Positions 22,276 through 33,673 of a stretch of DNA of 64,000 bases are shown piece by piece. Within the stretch, counting starts at the first letter, position 1, and every line of letters begins with the position of its first letter. This DNA comes from Motacilla alba alba (taxonomy: Eukaryota > Chordata > Aves > Passeriformes > Motacillidae): positions 2,790,001 through 2,854,000 of the forward strand of contig NW_024037374.1 of NCBI RefSeq assembly GCF_015832195.1, written 5' to 3'. The notes beneath the pieces were generated by a model. The model was not told where the DNA came from. It ran no database searches and worked only from the letters and a program-made list of their open reading frames with translations. The translations under genes were made by a program, and so were the position numbers.

Positions 22276-24473
22276 GACAGTGATTAGTTGGAAGAGATAA
22301 CTATAAGTACAATCAAAACCATTTCCCATACACCCTCCTCTGTAACACACACAGACACTTCTCTGTGTTTAAGAGTTCTGAGGTTTTCTTTTTAACCTCC
22401 CCAGAATCTCTCCTGCTGTTTTTGGGTATCAGAAACCCTCAGCGTTACTGCTGCACTCTGGTAGAACAGAGGGATTTCCTTGAGGGAAGATGATGAGTGC
22501 AGACTGAGGGCAGGTGATCTGTCAGTTTATTTACTGTGGAGTTTCTCTGGGCTATCACTTTTCTAAAATGGAGGATGTTCAAACTCCCATGTTTCTCTTA
22601 AGAATCCCCAGGTATTTCTGAGAGCAGATGGATCCACCCCAGCCCAGCTCCACATTTTTAGCCAAGGACTCATGTTGCTCATTTCACCAACCCTGCAGCA
22701 TTTCCAGTGTCAGAACACCTCTGCCTTTCCACATCAGTCTTCTAACCCAGAGATGCTCTAGGACAGGTTTGCATCCTGGATTGGAGCTTCCAGCTTGGAC
22801 TGAAATCTCAGAGAGAATTCCAAGTGTCCTTCTGATGGCACTGGATTAAGGGAGATGCAGCTCCTTCCCTGGCTGCACTGACAGCATTGCCCAGAGCCGG
22901 GCACTGGGGACAGCGTCACCCTGAGCCAGCTGTGCCCCCTGCCAGAGCCCCCAGTGCTGGGCAGCTGCTCCCAGCCCTGTGCTCTGCAGAGGGAGCTGGG
23001 CCCGGGGCTGCAGAGCTGCCCCACGGCTCTGCTGCAGCTCTGCCTGCACAGGAGGGGCTTCACGCCTTGGAGCCCAGCCCTGAGGGCAGAGGCTTGGCTG
23101 GGGGACAGGAGAGAGGGGGCTTGTTCAGAGGGAGGGGCTGCACTGGAGGGGCTCCTGTGGAGATCTCTAAACTCTCCCTGCCACAGCATTTCTGGGTTTT
23201 GTTTTCTCTCATTGCCTGGTCTTCTCTCTGCTTCCTGGAGATTTTCCTCCTGCAGCTGTTTCCCTGTGCCTGATCTCTCTCTGCCAGCACTCACAGACCC
23301 CAAAGCTCTGGGCATTCTCCTTGGCCTGACAGAACCCTGCCTGTCTGCAGGGCACTGGCTGGGGCAGGTTCTGTTTGCAGCTTGGAGAAAGGACAGCTCA
23401 GACTGAGCCTGATGGGTCCAGCAAAGGTGATGCTGCTGCTGTCCATGGGCAGAGTGGCTGAAAGCACATTAGGGATCTCCTGTGAACCTACTGATCACTA
23501 AATGGGACAGTTCGGATCTCTCAGGAACTTGTCAGAACTCATAGTAATAATTCATAATCAACCTTCAATGTTTATCCCCCCTTCCCTTCCCTTCCATTCA
23601 CCTATAGTAGGAAAATGAATACCTAGTCTTTGGAAATTTCCTCATTTTTATATGAGTCCTTATTCTAGGAATATGCTGTGGCTGATCAGAAGCCCTCAGC
23701 ATGTCAGAGCTTCATGAGCATTTCACCTCCCCTGCAGCAGAAATACCCAGAGTTGTACTCACAGGGTCTGTAGGCATTGGGATGTTCCAGCTGTAGGAGA
23801 TGGCTCCAGGAGCTGCAGCTGCATTGTCCTGCAGCCAGAGGTTCCTGTGTCAAGGGCTGGCAGGGATTCTGCCCCAGGCACTTCTCAGCACCTTCCCAGC
23901 CCTGACTGATTGAAGCTCTCTGTGCCTCTGTGCTGTGCCCGGGCTGGCTGCAGGCAGTGCCCCAGCCCTGCTGGGCTGGCAGAAGAGCTGCTCATCAAGA
24001 GAAATGTGCTTTGGAAGCTCTTCTTGGTTTCCAGGAGCTGCCTCTGTGCCAGCAGCCCAGCCCAGCTCAGCAGCACAGCCACAGCACAAGGACTTTAATG
24101 AGCCTCTGGGGCTTTGTGCTCAGGCCCTGAACATCAGTCCCTAAGAGGCAGCTGAAGAAACCTCTGCAGAACTCCAAGTCAGAATCCAACTCCAAAGTTT
24201 CTTGGACTTTTAATGGGTCCCACTGAGGAACACAACTGAGAAAGTGTCCCCAGGCCCCAGGCAGAGCAGAGAACTGCAGGCAGTGATGACAGGTGGGCAC
24301 AAAGAGAAGCCAAGTCTTGGTGCCCTGGGGCACAGCAGGCTCTGTGCCACCAAGGGCTGGCAGGAGACACCTTGTCCTGAGCCACTGGGGCTTCCTGGCA
24401 CAGCCCCAGCCAGGCTGGGCACTGGCAGCCCTTTGTCCTGCCCTCAGCATCCCCCCCTAGCCCACATGCCAGT
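22276..24473. repeat. OR 1 upstream duplicon region
   Basis: No protein gene is recognised. It is largely shared with 52,845-55,042. Shorter parts (23,945-24,300) also occur upstream of OR 2 at 36,770-37,110. It probably contains the intron, 5' exons and promoter of the OR, but I could not place them. Confidence 0.6.
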
Positions 24474-25130
24474 GGCCTCAAGGATCTGCTGGAAGGAGTC
24501 CCTGGGGAGCCTTGCTCAGCAATGGCCCTGGGGGCTCCTTCATGCTCCCAGGGACTGCAGGCTTTTCAAAGAACTTTGGGTTTGGCTTTTGCCTTGGAGT
24601 CTCTGAGAGGTTTCTGCAATCATGGCCTCCAATGATCTGCTGTAATTAGTCCCTGGAGAGGCTTTGTCAGTAACAACACTCAGTGGGGCTCATTAATGCT
24701 TCAAGGTACTTCAGCTATTTTAAGGCACTTGGTGTTTCCCTTTTGATCCAGACTCTGTGAGAGGTTTGTGCAATCATGGCCTCAATTATCTGCTTTAATG
24801 AGTCCCTTGAGAGCTTTGTACTGACACTCAGTGGGGCTCATTAATACTTTGAGATACTCAAAGTTTTTAAAGTACTTTGCATTTTCCTTTCCACACTGAG
24901 TCTCTGAGAGCTTTCTTAACCATCCTGGCCTCCAATTCTCTCCTCCAAGGAGTCCATGAGTGGCCTGTGCTAGGGATGGACATCAGTGGGGCACATTCAT
25001 GCCTCAAGACACTTCGGGGGTTTCCTCTGACTTTTTCTCTTTGAAACGTTTGTGCAATCTCCTCTCAGGCTCTGAGTTTCCAGGGGTCAGCTCCAAATGC
25101 ACTACAGGATTTATTCAGATCAAGGAAGTC
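24474..25130 (+). repeat. Tandem repeat of ~130-150 bp upstream of OR 1
   Basis: About four and a half diverged units, each with 'gagtctctgagagg', 'atcatggcctccaat' and 'cagtggggctcattaatg' blocks. It is shared with 55,043-55,715. Confidence 0.8.
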
Positions 25131-25603
25131 TTGACAAACCATGGCTCTGCCTTGATTTCTCTCTGCTGTCATGCAGATCATCAGGAAGTTCTTTTGCTAT
25201 TCTGATGGGAAAATATTTCAAAGAGCTTCTAATAAATCTGCATTTGTATTTTTAAAGAGCATTTTTTTCTCGTTAGAGCAGATTGCAGCATGCTGTGACT
25301 GACATTGACCCTAAGACTTTCCTGAGCAGGTCTGGCCTGGTCAGAGAGTGGCCTGGTGCCTTGAGCTCTGACCCAGTGTGGACAATCTTGGTCCACATTC
25401 CCCAACCCCGTCCTGTCTCTCCTCTGTCACCTGGGACCAGCTTTGCTTGGAGAACTGGCTGCAGTTAGGCCAAGAGAGCTTTTTCTTCTTTTATTTTAGC
25501 AGTCCAAAACTCCTGAGTTCCCCACTGAAAACAGATACCCTCCTCAATTGTGTGCCAAGCCCAAGATGCCACCCAGACCACTCCAGACCTGCCCTGGGCC
25601 AGC

Positions 25604-26130
25604 TGTGAGGGTGTGTGGAGGCCCAGGGGCTACCATCAGAGTTTCAATCCCCCCGCCATGGAGGACTGGTCCCAAGTAAGAGGAACAGGCTTTCAGGTTA
25701 GGGTGAGAAGCTTGCTTTTGCCATAGATCTTTGCAGGCACATGCTGATTTATGTAAAGTCATGATACCTCATTGGCCCATTGGCTTAATTACCCTAGTTC
25801 AACCCCTAATGCCCATGTTTGGTTAGTTCCTGAAATGTTCTTTTCCCTCTGTCCTTCCATTGTCCCTAGTTTGCTGCATTGCTCCACCCCTGTTTCCCTT
25901 CTGGCTGGTCCAACCTCTGACCCCTCCTTTTCACCCTTTTCCCCCATATCCATTGGACTCTGACCCTCAGCTCTGCCCTCACTACCCCATATAAAACCCT
26001 GTGCTCTCAGCCTACAGCCTCAAGTTTTATCGAGTCTCACTGAAGTGGAAGTCGACAATCCCTTCAACATCCGTGGGACCGACCTTGCTGACAGCCCCAG
26101 AGGACCACTTTGGCTGAAGATTGTGCCCGT
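25604..26130 (+). mobile_element. Probable 5' LTR of a class II ERV
   Basis: Starts near TGTGAGGG and has a TATA box (tataaaa) near 25,990 and a leader running toward the gag remnant. A (GTGA)n run is at about 26,138-26,159. The exact 3' end and primer-binding site were not identified. Confidence 0.5.
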
Positions 26131-26237
26131 GAGACTGAGAGTGAGTGAGTGAGTGAGTGGCAGAGAGCTGCCAGGGGCTTGGGCTTTTGATTTTCTGTTC
26201 CTGTGGGTGGGCATTCCCAGTTCCATAGGGGGCAGAT

Positions 26238-28160
26238 ATGGGAAACACAGTCCCAAGCAGAAAAGGATGTTCTTGTCAAGTTTTGGGGAGTTTTGAATTT
26301 AGAGGAGAGTTTGTTTTCTGAGGGGAGTTTGAAATGTTTTGTTCACTGGTTGTTTGAGGAGCTTCCTGATATCTCTGTTGATCCATTCTTTCAGTTATCA
26401 TTTTGGGATGCTGTTGGGGAAAAGCTTTGTATTTTACAAACACAAGGGGTGGTAAACATTGGGAAATTTTAATCTTTTGTTTCATTCATTTCCTGGGATC
26501 GTTTCTCGAGTTCATGGTTCCAACCCATTGAACCACTTTATTCAATTTGCCCCCCACGTTCCTGATCCCACATTCCCTAAGAATAGGACAGGAGATGGAG
26601 CCTGCCCTTTGGCACAGACAAGCCATCTGCTGCCTGCCATCTCCCCTCCTTTTCTGTCCTCTCCTCAGGGTGGTAGTGGTCATGCTGCCCTGAGATCTTC
26701 CCTCGCCCACATTCTGGCATCCCCTGGTCCTCATCCCCCTTCCTATAAATCCCAAGATGGCAATACTCCTGCGAGAGAGAGACTGCCATTTTAGATTTCC
26801 TCCCGCCTTCATCCCCATTTCCTGCCTTTGCTCCGGGTGCCTCCCCTGTGACAGGTCCCACCTTGATGTTGAGTTCCACACCCGCGTTGGGTCCCTCCCC
26901 TGCCATCAGAAAGCTCCTCCCCAACGCAGGCTCCACCTCTCCACTTCCCAGCCCCTCCTCCAGCCCAGCCTCTTCCTGTTCCCACGTCACTGGAACTGGA
27001 CGTGGTGCCGACTGGAAGGAAGCCGCTTTGGCTACCAAAGGCCTTCGACACCAGGCATTGCCGGTCGGCAGAAAGGCCCTCACCTCTGCCAGCAGACCTG
27101 CTTCCTCTACAGAGGAAGAGAGCGATAGCTTATCCGAGAGTGAGGATGAGCCCAAGGATCCTTGACAGAGGATGCGGAGAGAAGCCACAAAGGAGGGGGA
27201 CTGGGAGATGGTATCCAAGATTCAGGTGGCACCTGTGCGTTATAAACAGGGGGCAAAACCTTAATGGGAATCTATTCCCCACAGGGAAATGAAGGATTTA
27301 GTAAAGGCCGCAAAGGATTATGGGAGGGGTTCTCCCTATTTTAACAATTTGCTGGACGTGCCATTTACTGCCCACACGATGGTAGCATATAATTTAAAAC
27401 AGTGTATGAAAATTATATTGTCACCTGCTGAGTAAAACAGTGTATGAAAATGATATTGTCACCTGCTGAGTTTATTTTGTGGAAAGGACTTTGGATAAAT
27501 AAACCTAATGAGTTACATAAAGGTTATGTTAAGGAAGAAGGGCCACAACACCTCACAATGGAGCACATTACTGGGGAAGGAGACTGTACTAGACTGCAAT
27601 ATCAGGCTGAAGTCCTCCCCTGGTCAATGCTGGAAGATCTCAAAGGTGCTGCATGGTCCATCCTCCTCCAAACACCTGATGCTTCCACATCCCACATTGA
27701 CTTCACTGACATTCACCAGGGCCTGGACAAGAGCTATATCAAGTTTGAAGATCGCCTTATGAAAGCGCTGGAAAAACAGGTGGGTGATCAAAAGGTGCGG
27801 GATTAACTTACTAGCAAATTAGCTTTCTGTAATGCCAGGATTGACTGCAGAAAGGTTCTGCACGCCCTCCCTCTTGACCCTGAGTCGACTATTGCTCAGA
27901 TGGTTGACACTTGCATTTGCCAAGCGGTCTCAGACCGTGACTCCAGCCTAGCCAAGGCCACCAGCCAGGGTGCAATGGAAACGCTGGTTGCAGCAAACGT
28001 GCTTCCCCACAATGCAGAATGTAATAAAGGCAGGGGAAACTGTTATAACTGCGGGAAATCTGGACATGTGGCAAAAGACTGTAAATACAAGAAGAACAAC
28101 TGTTCTCGTTTTTCACCAAGCCTTCAGTCCCAAAGCCATTGCCCAAACTGTTCATGAAGC
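26238..28160 (+). pseudogene. Class II ERV gag remnant (matrix, capsid, zinc knuckle)
   Basis: Gag builds the retroviral core. An ATG followed by Gly-Asn-Thr (a possible myristoylation signal) at 26,238 opens a matrix domain that continues in a different frame to about 26,560. A proline/serine-rich part with an acidic tail follows to 27,165. The capsid C-terminal half is at 27,444-27,806, with the major homology region at about 27,717-27,758. A CX2CX4HX4C zinc knuckle is at 28,041-28,082. It is broken by frameshifts, by stops and by a 38-bp tandem duplication at 27,395-27,470. Protease and pol do not follow. Confidence 0.8.
27395..27470 (+). repeat. 38-bp tandem duplication inside gag
   Basis: Units 27,395-27,432 and 27,433-27,470 differ at one base. 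Since 38 is not a multiple of three, the duplication shifts the capsid frame. Confidence 0.9.
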
Positions 28161-28352
28161 CAACCCTACCAGCCCTCAGGAAACTCCGGGCAGAGCATGG
28201 AACGACCCCGTGTGATAACACCAAATGTGAGGTTGTTCCGTCCCACCCTTCCATCAGTGATAGATGTCCTCGGTTACAATATAAAGATGTATTCTATTCC
28301 CATCCTCAAGAGTTTTGGAAACCAGGAGGGGCATTGTTTTTTCCTTATCTCC

Positions 28353-28800
28353 TGTAATGGGCCCATCCATGCCTTGCCCCATGACTCAGAGATAATTCCC
28401 TCTGGGAGCCATTTCTGTTTAACGGACCCACCACATGGCTCATAGAATGATATCAACCCATTGTGAGATGCTGTGCCCAGGGGGGAGGAGCTAAGCATCC
28501 CCACCTGGATATATTCTGGGATTTGGGACAGAACAAGCTGCCCTTACCCACTGGTTTCCAGAGGACAAGAGCTACCAGATCTTTTCAATGGGATCACCAC
28601 TTCAACAAGACCATTTCATCTGGACTGCTACCACCACCCTAACTAGCAGGGTGTCAGGTTGTATTCTGACACTGTCAGTGGTTTTTCTGTTGTATTATTG
28701 CATGTATTTTGGGGTTTTTCTCCTTTTCCTAAAAAATTGTATTTCTGACTTGGAGTGTCTCACTGATTTTGCTTTCAAGCCAGAACATATATAAAATAAA
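28353..28800 (+). mobile_element. ERV-L-type LTR fragment
   Basis: Sequence of the kind common in passerine ERV-L-like LTRs ('gggatcaccacttcaacaag' and 'cagggtgtcaggttgtattc' blocks), recognised from memory and not searched. The start at TGTAATGG is tentative. It ends near AATAAAACACA (about 28,794-28,804). Confidence 0.5.
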
Positions 28801-28859
28801 ACACAGTAATCCTTATTTATATCTACATAATTAAAAAATGATACTGTGAAATAAGGCTG

Positions 28860-29660
28860 ACAATGCTAATATGTCAGCTTTGACTGCCCCCTGTGACACT
28901 AAATACCCGACAGAAAAGGACTGGCCAAGAGCTAAATACCAGTGGTAAACTTTGCAAGAGTGTACACAACAAATAAAAGAGGAATGGATGAAATTGGCTA
29001 TTTTTATAGGATTTGCTGATCCTGTGATGCAGAATGCTTTTCCTTTTACTGTGAGAAATGCCATGATTAAGACTGATGGGTTTTTCATGTCCCAGGCAAT
29101 CCACAAGCTGCAGGATTGGATGAATGGGTGAAGGGGTTGCCAAAAGAGCAGCTGAAAAAAGGAGGAGATGGGAACCTGTCCCCATGGAGAACCCATCTCC
29201 CAGATGTGCTCCATGCCCTTAACAATGGCCCACTGGGGAAATGGAAAGCCCCTGGCTGTGCACGGCTGCACCCAATTTGCAAACACAGCCACGGACAGTG
29301 AGACTTGGACTGCCTGGGAAATTGTTCTGGCTGTGATGGGCCCTGGCAGGGCCAGCCCAGAGGCTGCAGGGCTGGACCTTCATGCATTGGAATTAGTCAG
29401 GATAAATCAGAAGCAAATAAGAGCTATCAATACCAAAACAGGAATTCAGATTCCTCCAGGACACTTTGGTTTGATAACTGCTCACTGGAGCTTGGCCTTG
29501 CAAAGTGTTCCTGTCATGGGAGGAGGAACCGATGCAGATTGTCAAGGAGAAATTGAAGGAATTGTGTTGAACAATAGAGAACAAGATTGGATTAATCAGT
29601 CCCATGACAGGGTAGCACAATTATTGATATTGTCAGTTTTTTAAAACTATTGTGAAAGAA
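28860..29660 (+). pseudogene. ERV integrase end and dUTPase remnant
   Basis: Retroviral dUTPase hydrolyses dUTP and limits uracil in viral DNA. The frame at 29,168-29,644 has motif 1 (GLDLHA, residues 68-73), IPPGHFGL before motif 2, motif 3 ([12 protein letters not shown], residues 118-129) and motif 4 (DRVAQLLI). In motif 2 the usual Arg-Ser-Ser reads His-Trp-Ser, and in motif 3 the uracil-stacking Tyr reads Cys, so it is probably inactive. Just before, in another frame (29,116-29,301), '[10 protein letters not shown]' looks like an integrase C-terminal part. The order integrase then dUTPase is the ERV-L order. Confidence 0.75.
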
Positions 29661-30239
29661 GGACATCCACCTCAAATCACTGCTGTTGGTGGAGATAAAG
29701 GGTTTGGATCCAGCAGTCCTAATCATGGAGCCAGAGTGTGGCTCCAGAGGCCAAAAGGCCCTCCCGAGGCAGCTGAAGGAGCAGCTCCTGGGAGAAGCAG
29801 CACTGTTTGAATGCTGAAACCTGGGCAGGAACAATGGGAATGTGTCCCTGCAGCCCAGTGTTCTGTGTGAGAGCAAGTAGATATTACAGGAGATTGTTTC
29901 AGACATCCTGCCAGACCAAATCTCCCTGTTTGCCCCAGTGGCCCCTTTGGAAAATGCTCTGATCCACGGGGCTCCATGGGAAGGCTGCTGTGACACTGAG
30001 GGACTTCCAGACAAATTCCATGCAGGAGCCTGGGTGCCCCTAAGGGACTGGGACTGGACCCCCTTCCAGCCTCAGGGGAAAGGGCCCCACCAAGCTTTGT
30101 TACCCACAGACACCGCGCTAAAGCTGAACAGCAAAGGACTTGGAGGCATTCTTCTGGAATTAAAAAGACACCAGCTCCATGGACAATGGAATTATTGTTC
30201 TTATCCCAAATGAGATTGAGGAAAAAGAATGATTAACCC

Positions 30240-31220
30240 TTTCAGTGAAGTACTGCTGATGTCTGTAAGTTGTATCTTAAGAGTCAGCCAGAATCTTTGC
30301 TTGCAGAAACATCTCTAGAGCTTCACCAAGGGATTGGTCATGAGAATTGTTTTGAAAATTTAGAGATCAAAGCAGCCAAAGTACTCCATGTCACTGATTG
30401 CTGGGTATGTTCTCAGCTGCAGTTGGGAGGAATGGGGTTCCCTTGGAGGGCCCACCCTGTGGGGTGGCCAGAACTCTGTCCATGGGCTCTGCCTCGTAAT
30501 GGAGCCAATGAAGGGACAGTTACAGAAAACTGTGCTGTGCAACACAGGAATGCAATGATCAGTTTGACAGGATTCACCAGGATTTCCCTTCAGGAGAAGC
30601 CAAACCCTGTTCTAGTAACAGAGGCCACTGTGAGAGAGGATTTCTGTGCTTTCCCATCACTCCCAATGTCAGTAGAACTTGGGGCGCTGGAGCTGGTTCA
30701 GTGTCAGTGTCACACCACTCCCAGCTGCAGGGCCACCATTTAGGGTCCTTCAGCAGCAGCCACAAGGAAGAGTTGGGGCCCAGAGAACATTTTCCCCCCA
30801 AGGAGTGCCTTGGGTTTCAGCAAGCCAAATATTCTGGTTCCCACTGTGCCCCATGGGCACTGCCTCATCCTGTGGAGTTTATAGTCATGAGATAAATTGA
30901 TTTTTAGAAGAAAAAGCAAATGATCCTGTTAAAATATCCAGTAGCACATCCCAGGAGCTCCAGCAAACACGAATGGGGCACTACAGAACTGCATGGCCTT
31001 GGATGATCTGCTTGCTGGCCAGGGAGGAACCTGTGCTGTTCTAGGACAGGAATGTTGCACTGCTATCAGTGCTGGGTTTGAAGTCCAACAGTCAGGAATC
31101 ATCTTGACAGAAAAAGCAGTAGAGGAGTGGCAGAAAGAAGAAAATTCTTTTGGGTGGGATTGGCTTAATGGCTGCCAAATTGGAGGCTGCTGTGAAATAA
31201 ATTTGTGGCAGTGTCTGTAA
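30240..31220 (+). pseudogene. ERV env remnant (gamma-type SU/TM pieces)
   Basis: Scattered pieces of a retroviral envelope gene. At 30,399-30,410 a CWVC (CXXC) motif matches the surface-subunit motif of gammaretrovirus-type env. At 31,032-31,058 a CX6CC motif follows a conserved transmembrane-subunit segment. Many stops and frame changes separate them, so no protein can be made. 29,661-30,239 may be the lost beginning of env but is not recognisable. Whether env belongs to the same insertion as the dUTPase is unclear. Confidence 0.65.
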
Positions 31221-32275
31221 TCATTGCAGTGTGAGCACTTGGTGTGTTATGATTCCATGTCAGCGTTTCTGTGACACTTTATGCTGGAAATAGAGTTCTG
31301 AGACTTGTCTAAAAAGAGACACAGTCTCAAGAAAAAAGGGACATTTAGTAAAATAACAGAGAATAGCAACTAATTCAGGCTGTTTTAAAAGGAATGCAAA
31401 TTAGAGCTCTGAGTAATGAACTTGAACAGCACATAACTGAAGAACAAGAGACGATGCCTTTATGCCAAATATCTAAATCTCATATGTGTTATTGTAAGAA
31501 TTGTTAAGAAGGTTGTAGTTCATCTGCAGGTTAAAGGACCCAGTCAAAGTCCTGAGTCCTCAACACCAGGCCCTGACTGAGGCCTGAACAGCAGGCCCTG
31601 AGCCAAAGCTGACCTCCAGATGAACCTTCCAACCAAAGGTTATCTTTGTATCTGCTCACTAATGAATCTTTATTAGCAATATGGTCTCTGTGTCTAATAA
31701 TTGGTGAAATGTGGACTTACCTTTCTGTATTTAAAATCCAGACAAGGCCCATCTGGCTTTGTTAGGGGCTGAATGGTCAAAGTCACCTCCCTTGGTTCCT
31801 CCTTGGCCCTGGCCAGGCTTTGGGAGGAAGCCAAGAGGAGGATGAAACCAGATGTTCCCGCACTAGCAGTGCTGTCAGTTTGTTCATTCAGCACTGTCAG
31901 AGCTGGGCCCTCTCACAGCGGGGCTGGAGCCTCCCCTGTGGCTGGAGGCACCTGCAGCAATTCCCAGTGCCCAGGAGTGGCTCTGCAGCCCTGGGCTGTG
32001 ACAGCTTCCCCCAGCTGCTGTGTGGATCTGGGTGCTGGCAAAGCCTGAGGGTAACTGGTGCTGGATCTTTCTGAATCACTGCTGCAATCTTTGGCAGTGA
32101 TGGTTGGGTGCATTGCTGAGCTGCTCCTTTTGTAATTATTTTCTAATGATGATGTGCTTTGCTGAGCTTCTCCTTTTGTAATTTTTTGCAGATTTACATT
32201 ATATAAATTACACAATTCCTTCAGTTGGTGTCTGTGTCTTTGGTGCTGACCCTGCCCACTGGCAAAACTCACCCT
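31221..32275. other. Unassigned sequence after the env remnant
   Basis: No gene or complete LTR recognised. 31,230-31,760 could include the end of the ERV. 31,880-32,080 is GC-rich with short open frames only. Confidence 0.4.
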
Positions 32276-32455
32276 GTGGGCTCCATGGAACCCAGGGGCC
32301 CTTGTGACACTGCAGGGCCTCCTGTAACCAGGGGACCATGGTGACCCTGTGGGGCTGAACGGAACCAAGGGGCCATTCTGACACTGTGGGGCCTCACGGA
32401 ACCATGGAGACCATTCTGACACTGCGGGGCCTCATGGGGACAAGGCTCCATTGTT
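32276..32455 (+). repeat. Short 37-bp minisatellite array
   Basis: Four to five units of the same minisatellite as at 10,430-11,365, in forward orientation. Confidence 0.8.
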
Positions 32456-33673
32456 TTCCTCTCCCTGGCACTGCCCAGTTCAGCCTTTCCCTGCCCCTGC
32501 CCCAGCCCAGCAGAGCAGCAGAGTTGGCCCTGGGGCTCCTCAGAGGTGCCTGCCTTGTTCCAGGGCTGCCAGAGGGGCTTGGGGCTGTCCTGGATCCTCC
32601 TGGGGGAGTTCCCTGAGGGTCAGAGTAGTCAGTGCCCAGACTCCTTTCCCTGTGCCTGCTCTGTCCCCTGGGCTGCAGAGCTCTCCTGGCTCACAGCAGA
32701 CATTCAGTCCTCGATCTCGGGGTCACCCCACCCTGGGCAGGATTCTGCTCCCGGGCTCCATTCACTGCTGACCTGATGGGCCAGGCTGTCCCTGCAGATT
32801 CTCTCTGCTCTCCTGGCAGGTTCTGATTTCCTACAGAAAAGTGTTTGCCTGCCACCAGAGCCATCACAGGCTGCAGAGCCCAGGCAGGTGACTTGGAGAG
32901 CATTTGTCATCTCCATGGCCACTGACCACTAACACAGCACACCTGCCCCTGCCCCCAGTCCCTGAAGTACCACAGTGGGACCCTGATCTCACTGCACTGA
33001 CTCCAGGGACAAACAAGCAAAGCCGTGAGACTGCAAAATCCATTCCTTGGGCTTCTTCTGGAGACTAACTTAGTAAGAAGACCTAAGCCTTTGGGCACTG
33101 CACTGAGGAAATCCCCTTTGCTGGTGGAGCTGCTGTGCTGGAGCCCAGCTGTGTCCCAGTAGCACCCATGGCCTGTCCCTGCCTGAGGTCACAGCACGGA
33201 AACGCAGCAGGACAGTGACCCAGCTGCCAGAGCACTCTGGCCTTGCACCCACAGCAGGGCTGGGAAGGGGAGTGTGGAGCGGGGAAGAGCAGATGTGGGA
33301 AGAGGCAGGGCCATTGTCCCTGGCCGTGCTGCTGTGCTGGGAGCCTCTTCCCTCCACCTCTGCTCACAGGCGCTGCCTCTGCAGAGCCAGAGAAGGGCTG
33401 AGGAAATGCCTTGGACACACAGCTCAGGGCAGCCACTTGTTTTTATTCAAATGGACAGGTAACAAGCTTTCTGAAAGTCTTTGTGTTACACAAGAACAGT
33501 AGATGTTCATGTAGAAATGCTCAGTGTAGTACTACAGTATTTTATAAAAAACATTATAACACTAGAATAACAGTAAGAAAAGGTCCCAATGAAAAAATGC
33601 ACAACAAGGAAAAAAAGGCCGAGATTGTAAAGAGTTACATTCTGAAGGTTCTGGAGTGGAAAAAAAAAAGAGT
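32456..33673. other. Downstream flank of OR 2, unassigned
   Basis: GC-rich sequence, then AT-rich from 33,480. 33,131-33,420 is distantly related to the OR 3'-flank module near 20,800-20,900. No gene is supported. Confidence 0.5.

Larger units (their letters stand above)
8258..25180. repeat. Segmental duplication, copy A (contains OR 1)
   Basis: This block aligns in direct orientation with 41,723-55,765. The offset falls stepwise from about 33.47 kb at the start to 30.57 kb at the OR start, so copy A carries extra sequence, mainly 17,040-20,380 (CR1 with an inserted LTR) and about 0.4 kb inside the G-poor element. By eye most aligned parts are well over 90% identical. Everything listed individually in this interval has a partner in copy B unless stated. 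Confidence 0.85.

Noticed and set aside
21304..22350. Longer OR 1 start giving 348 residues
   Set aside because: The extra N-terminal part reads through the splice acceptor and is not conserved in OR 2. The ATG at 22,234-22,236 gives the normal OR length.
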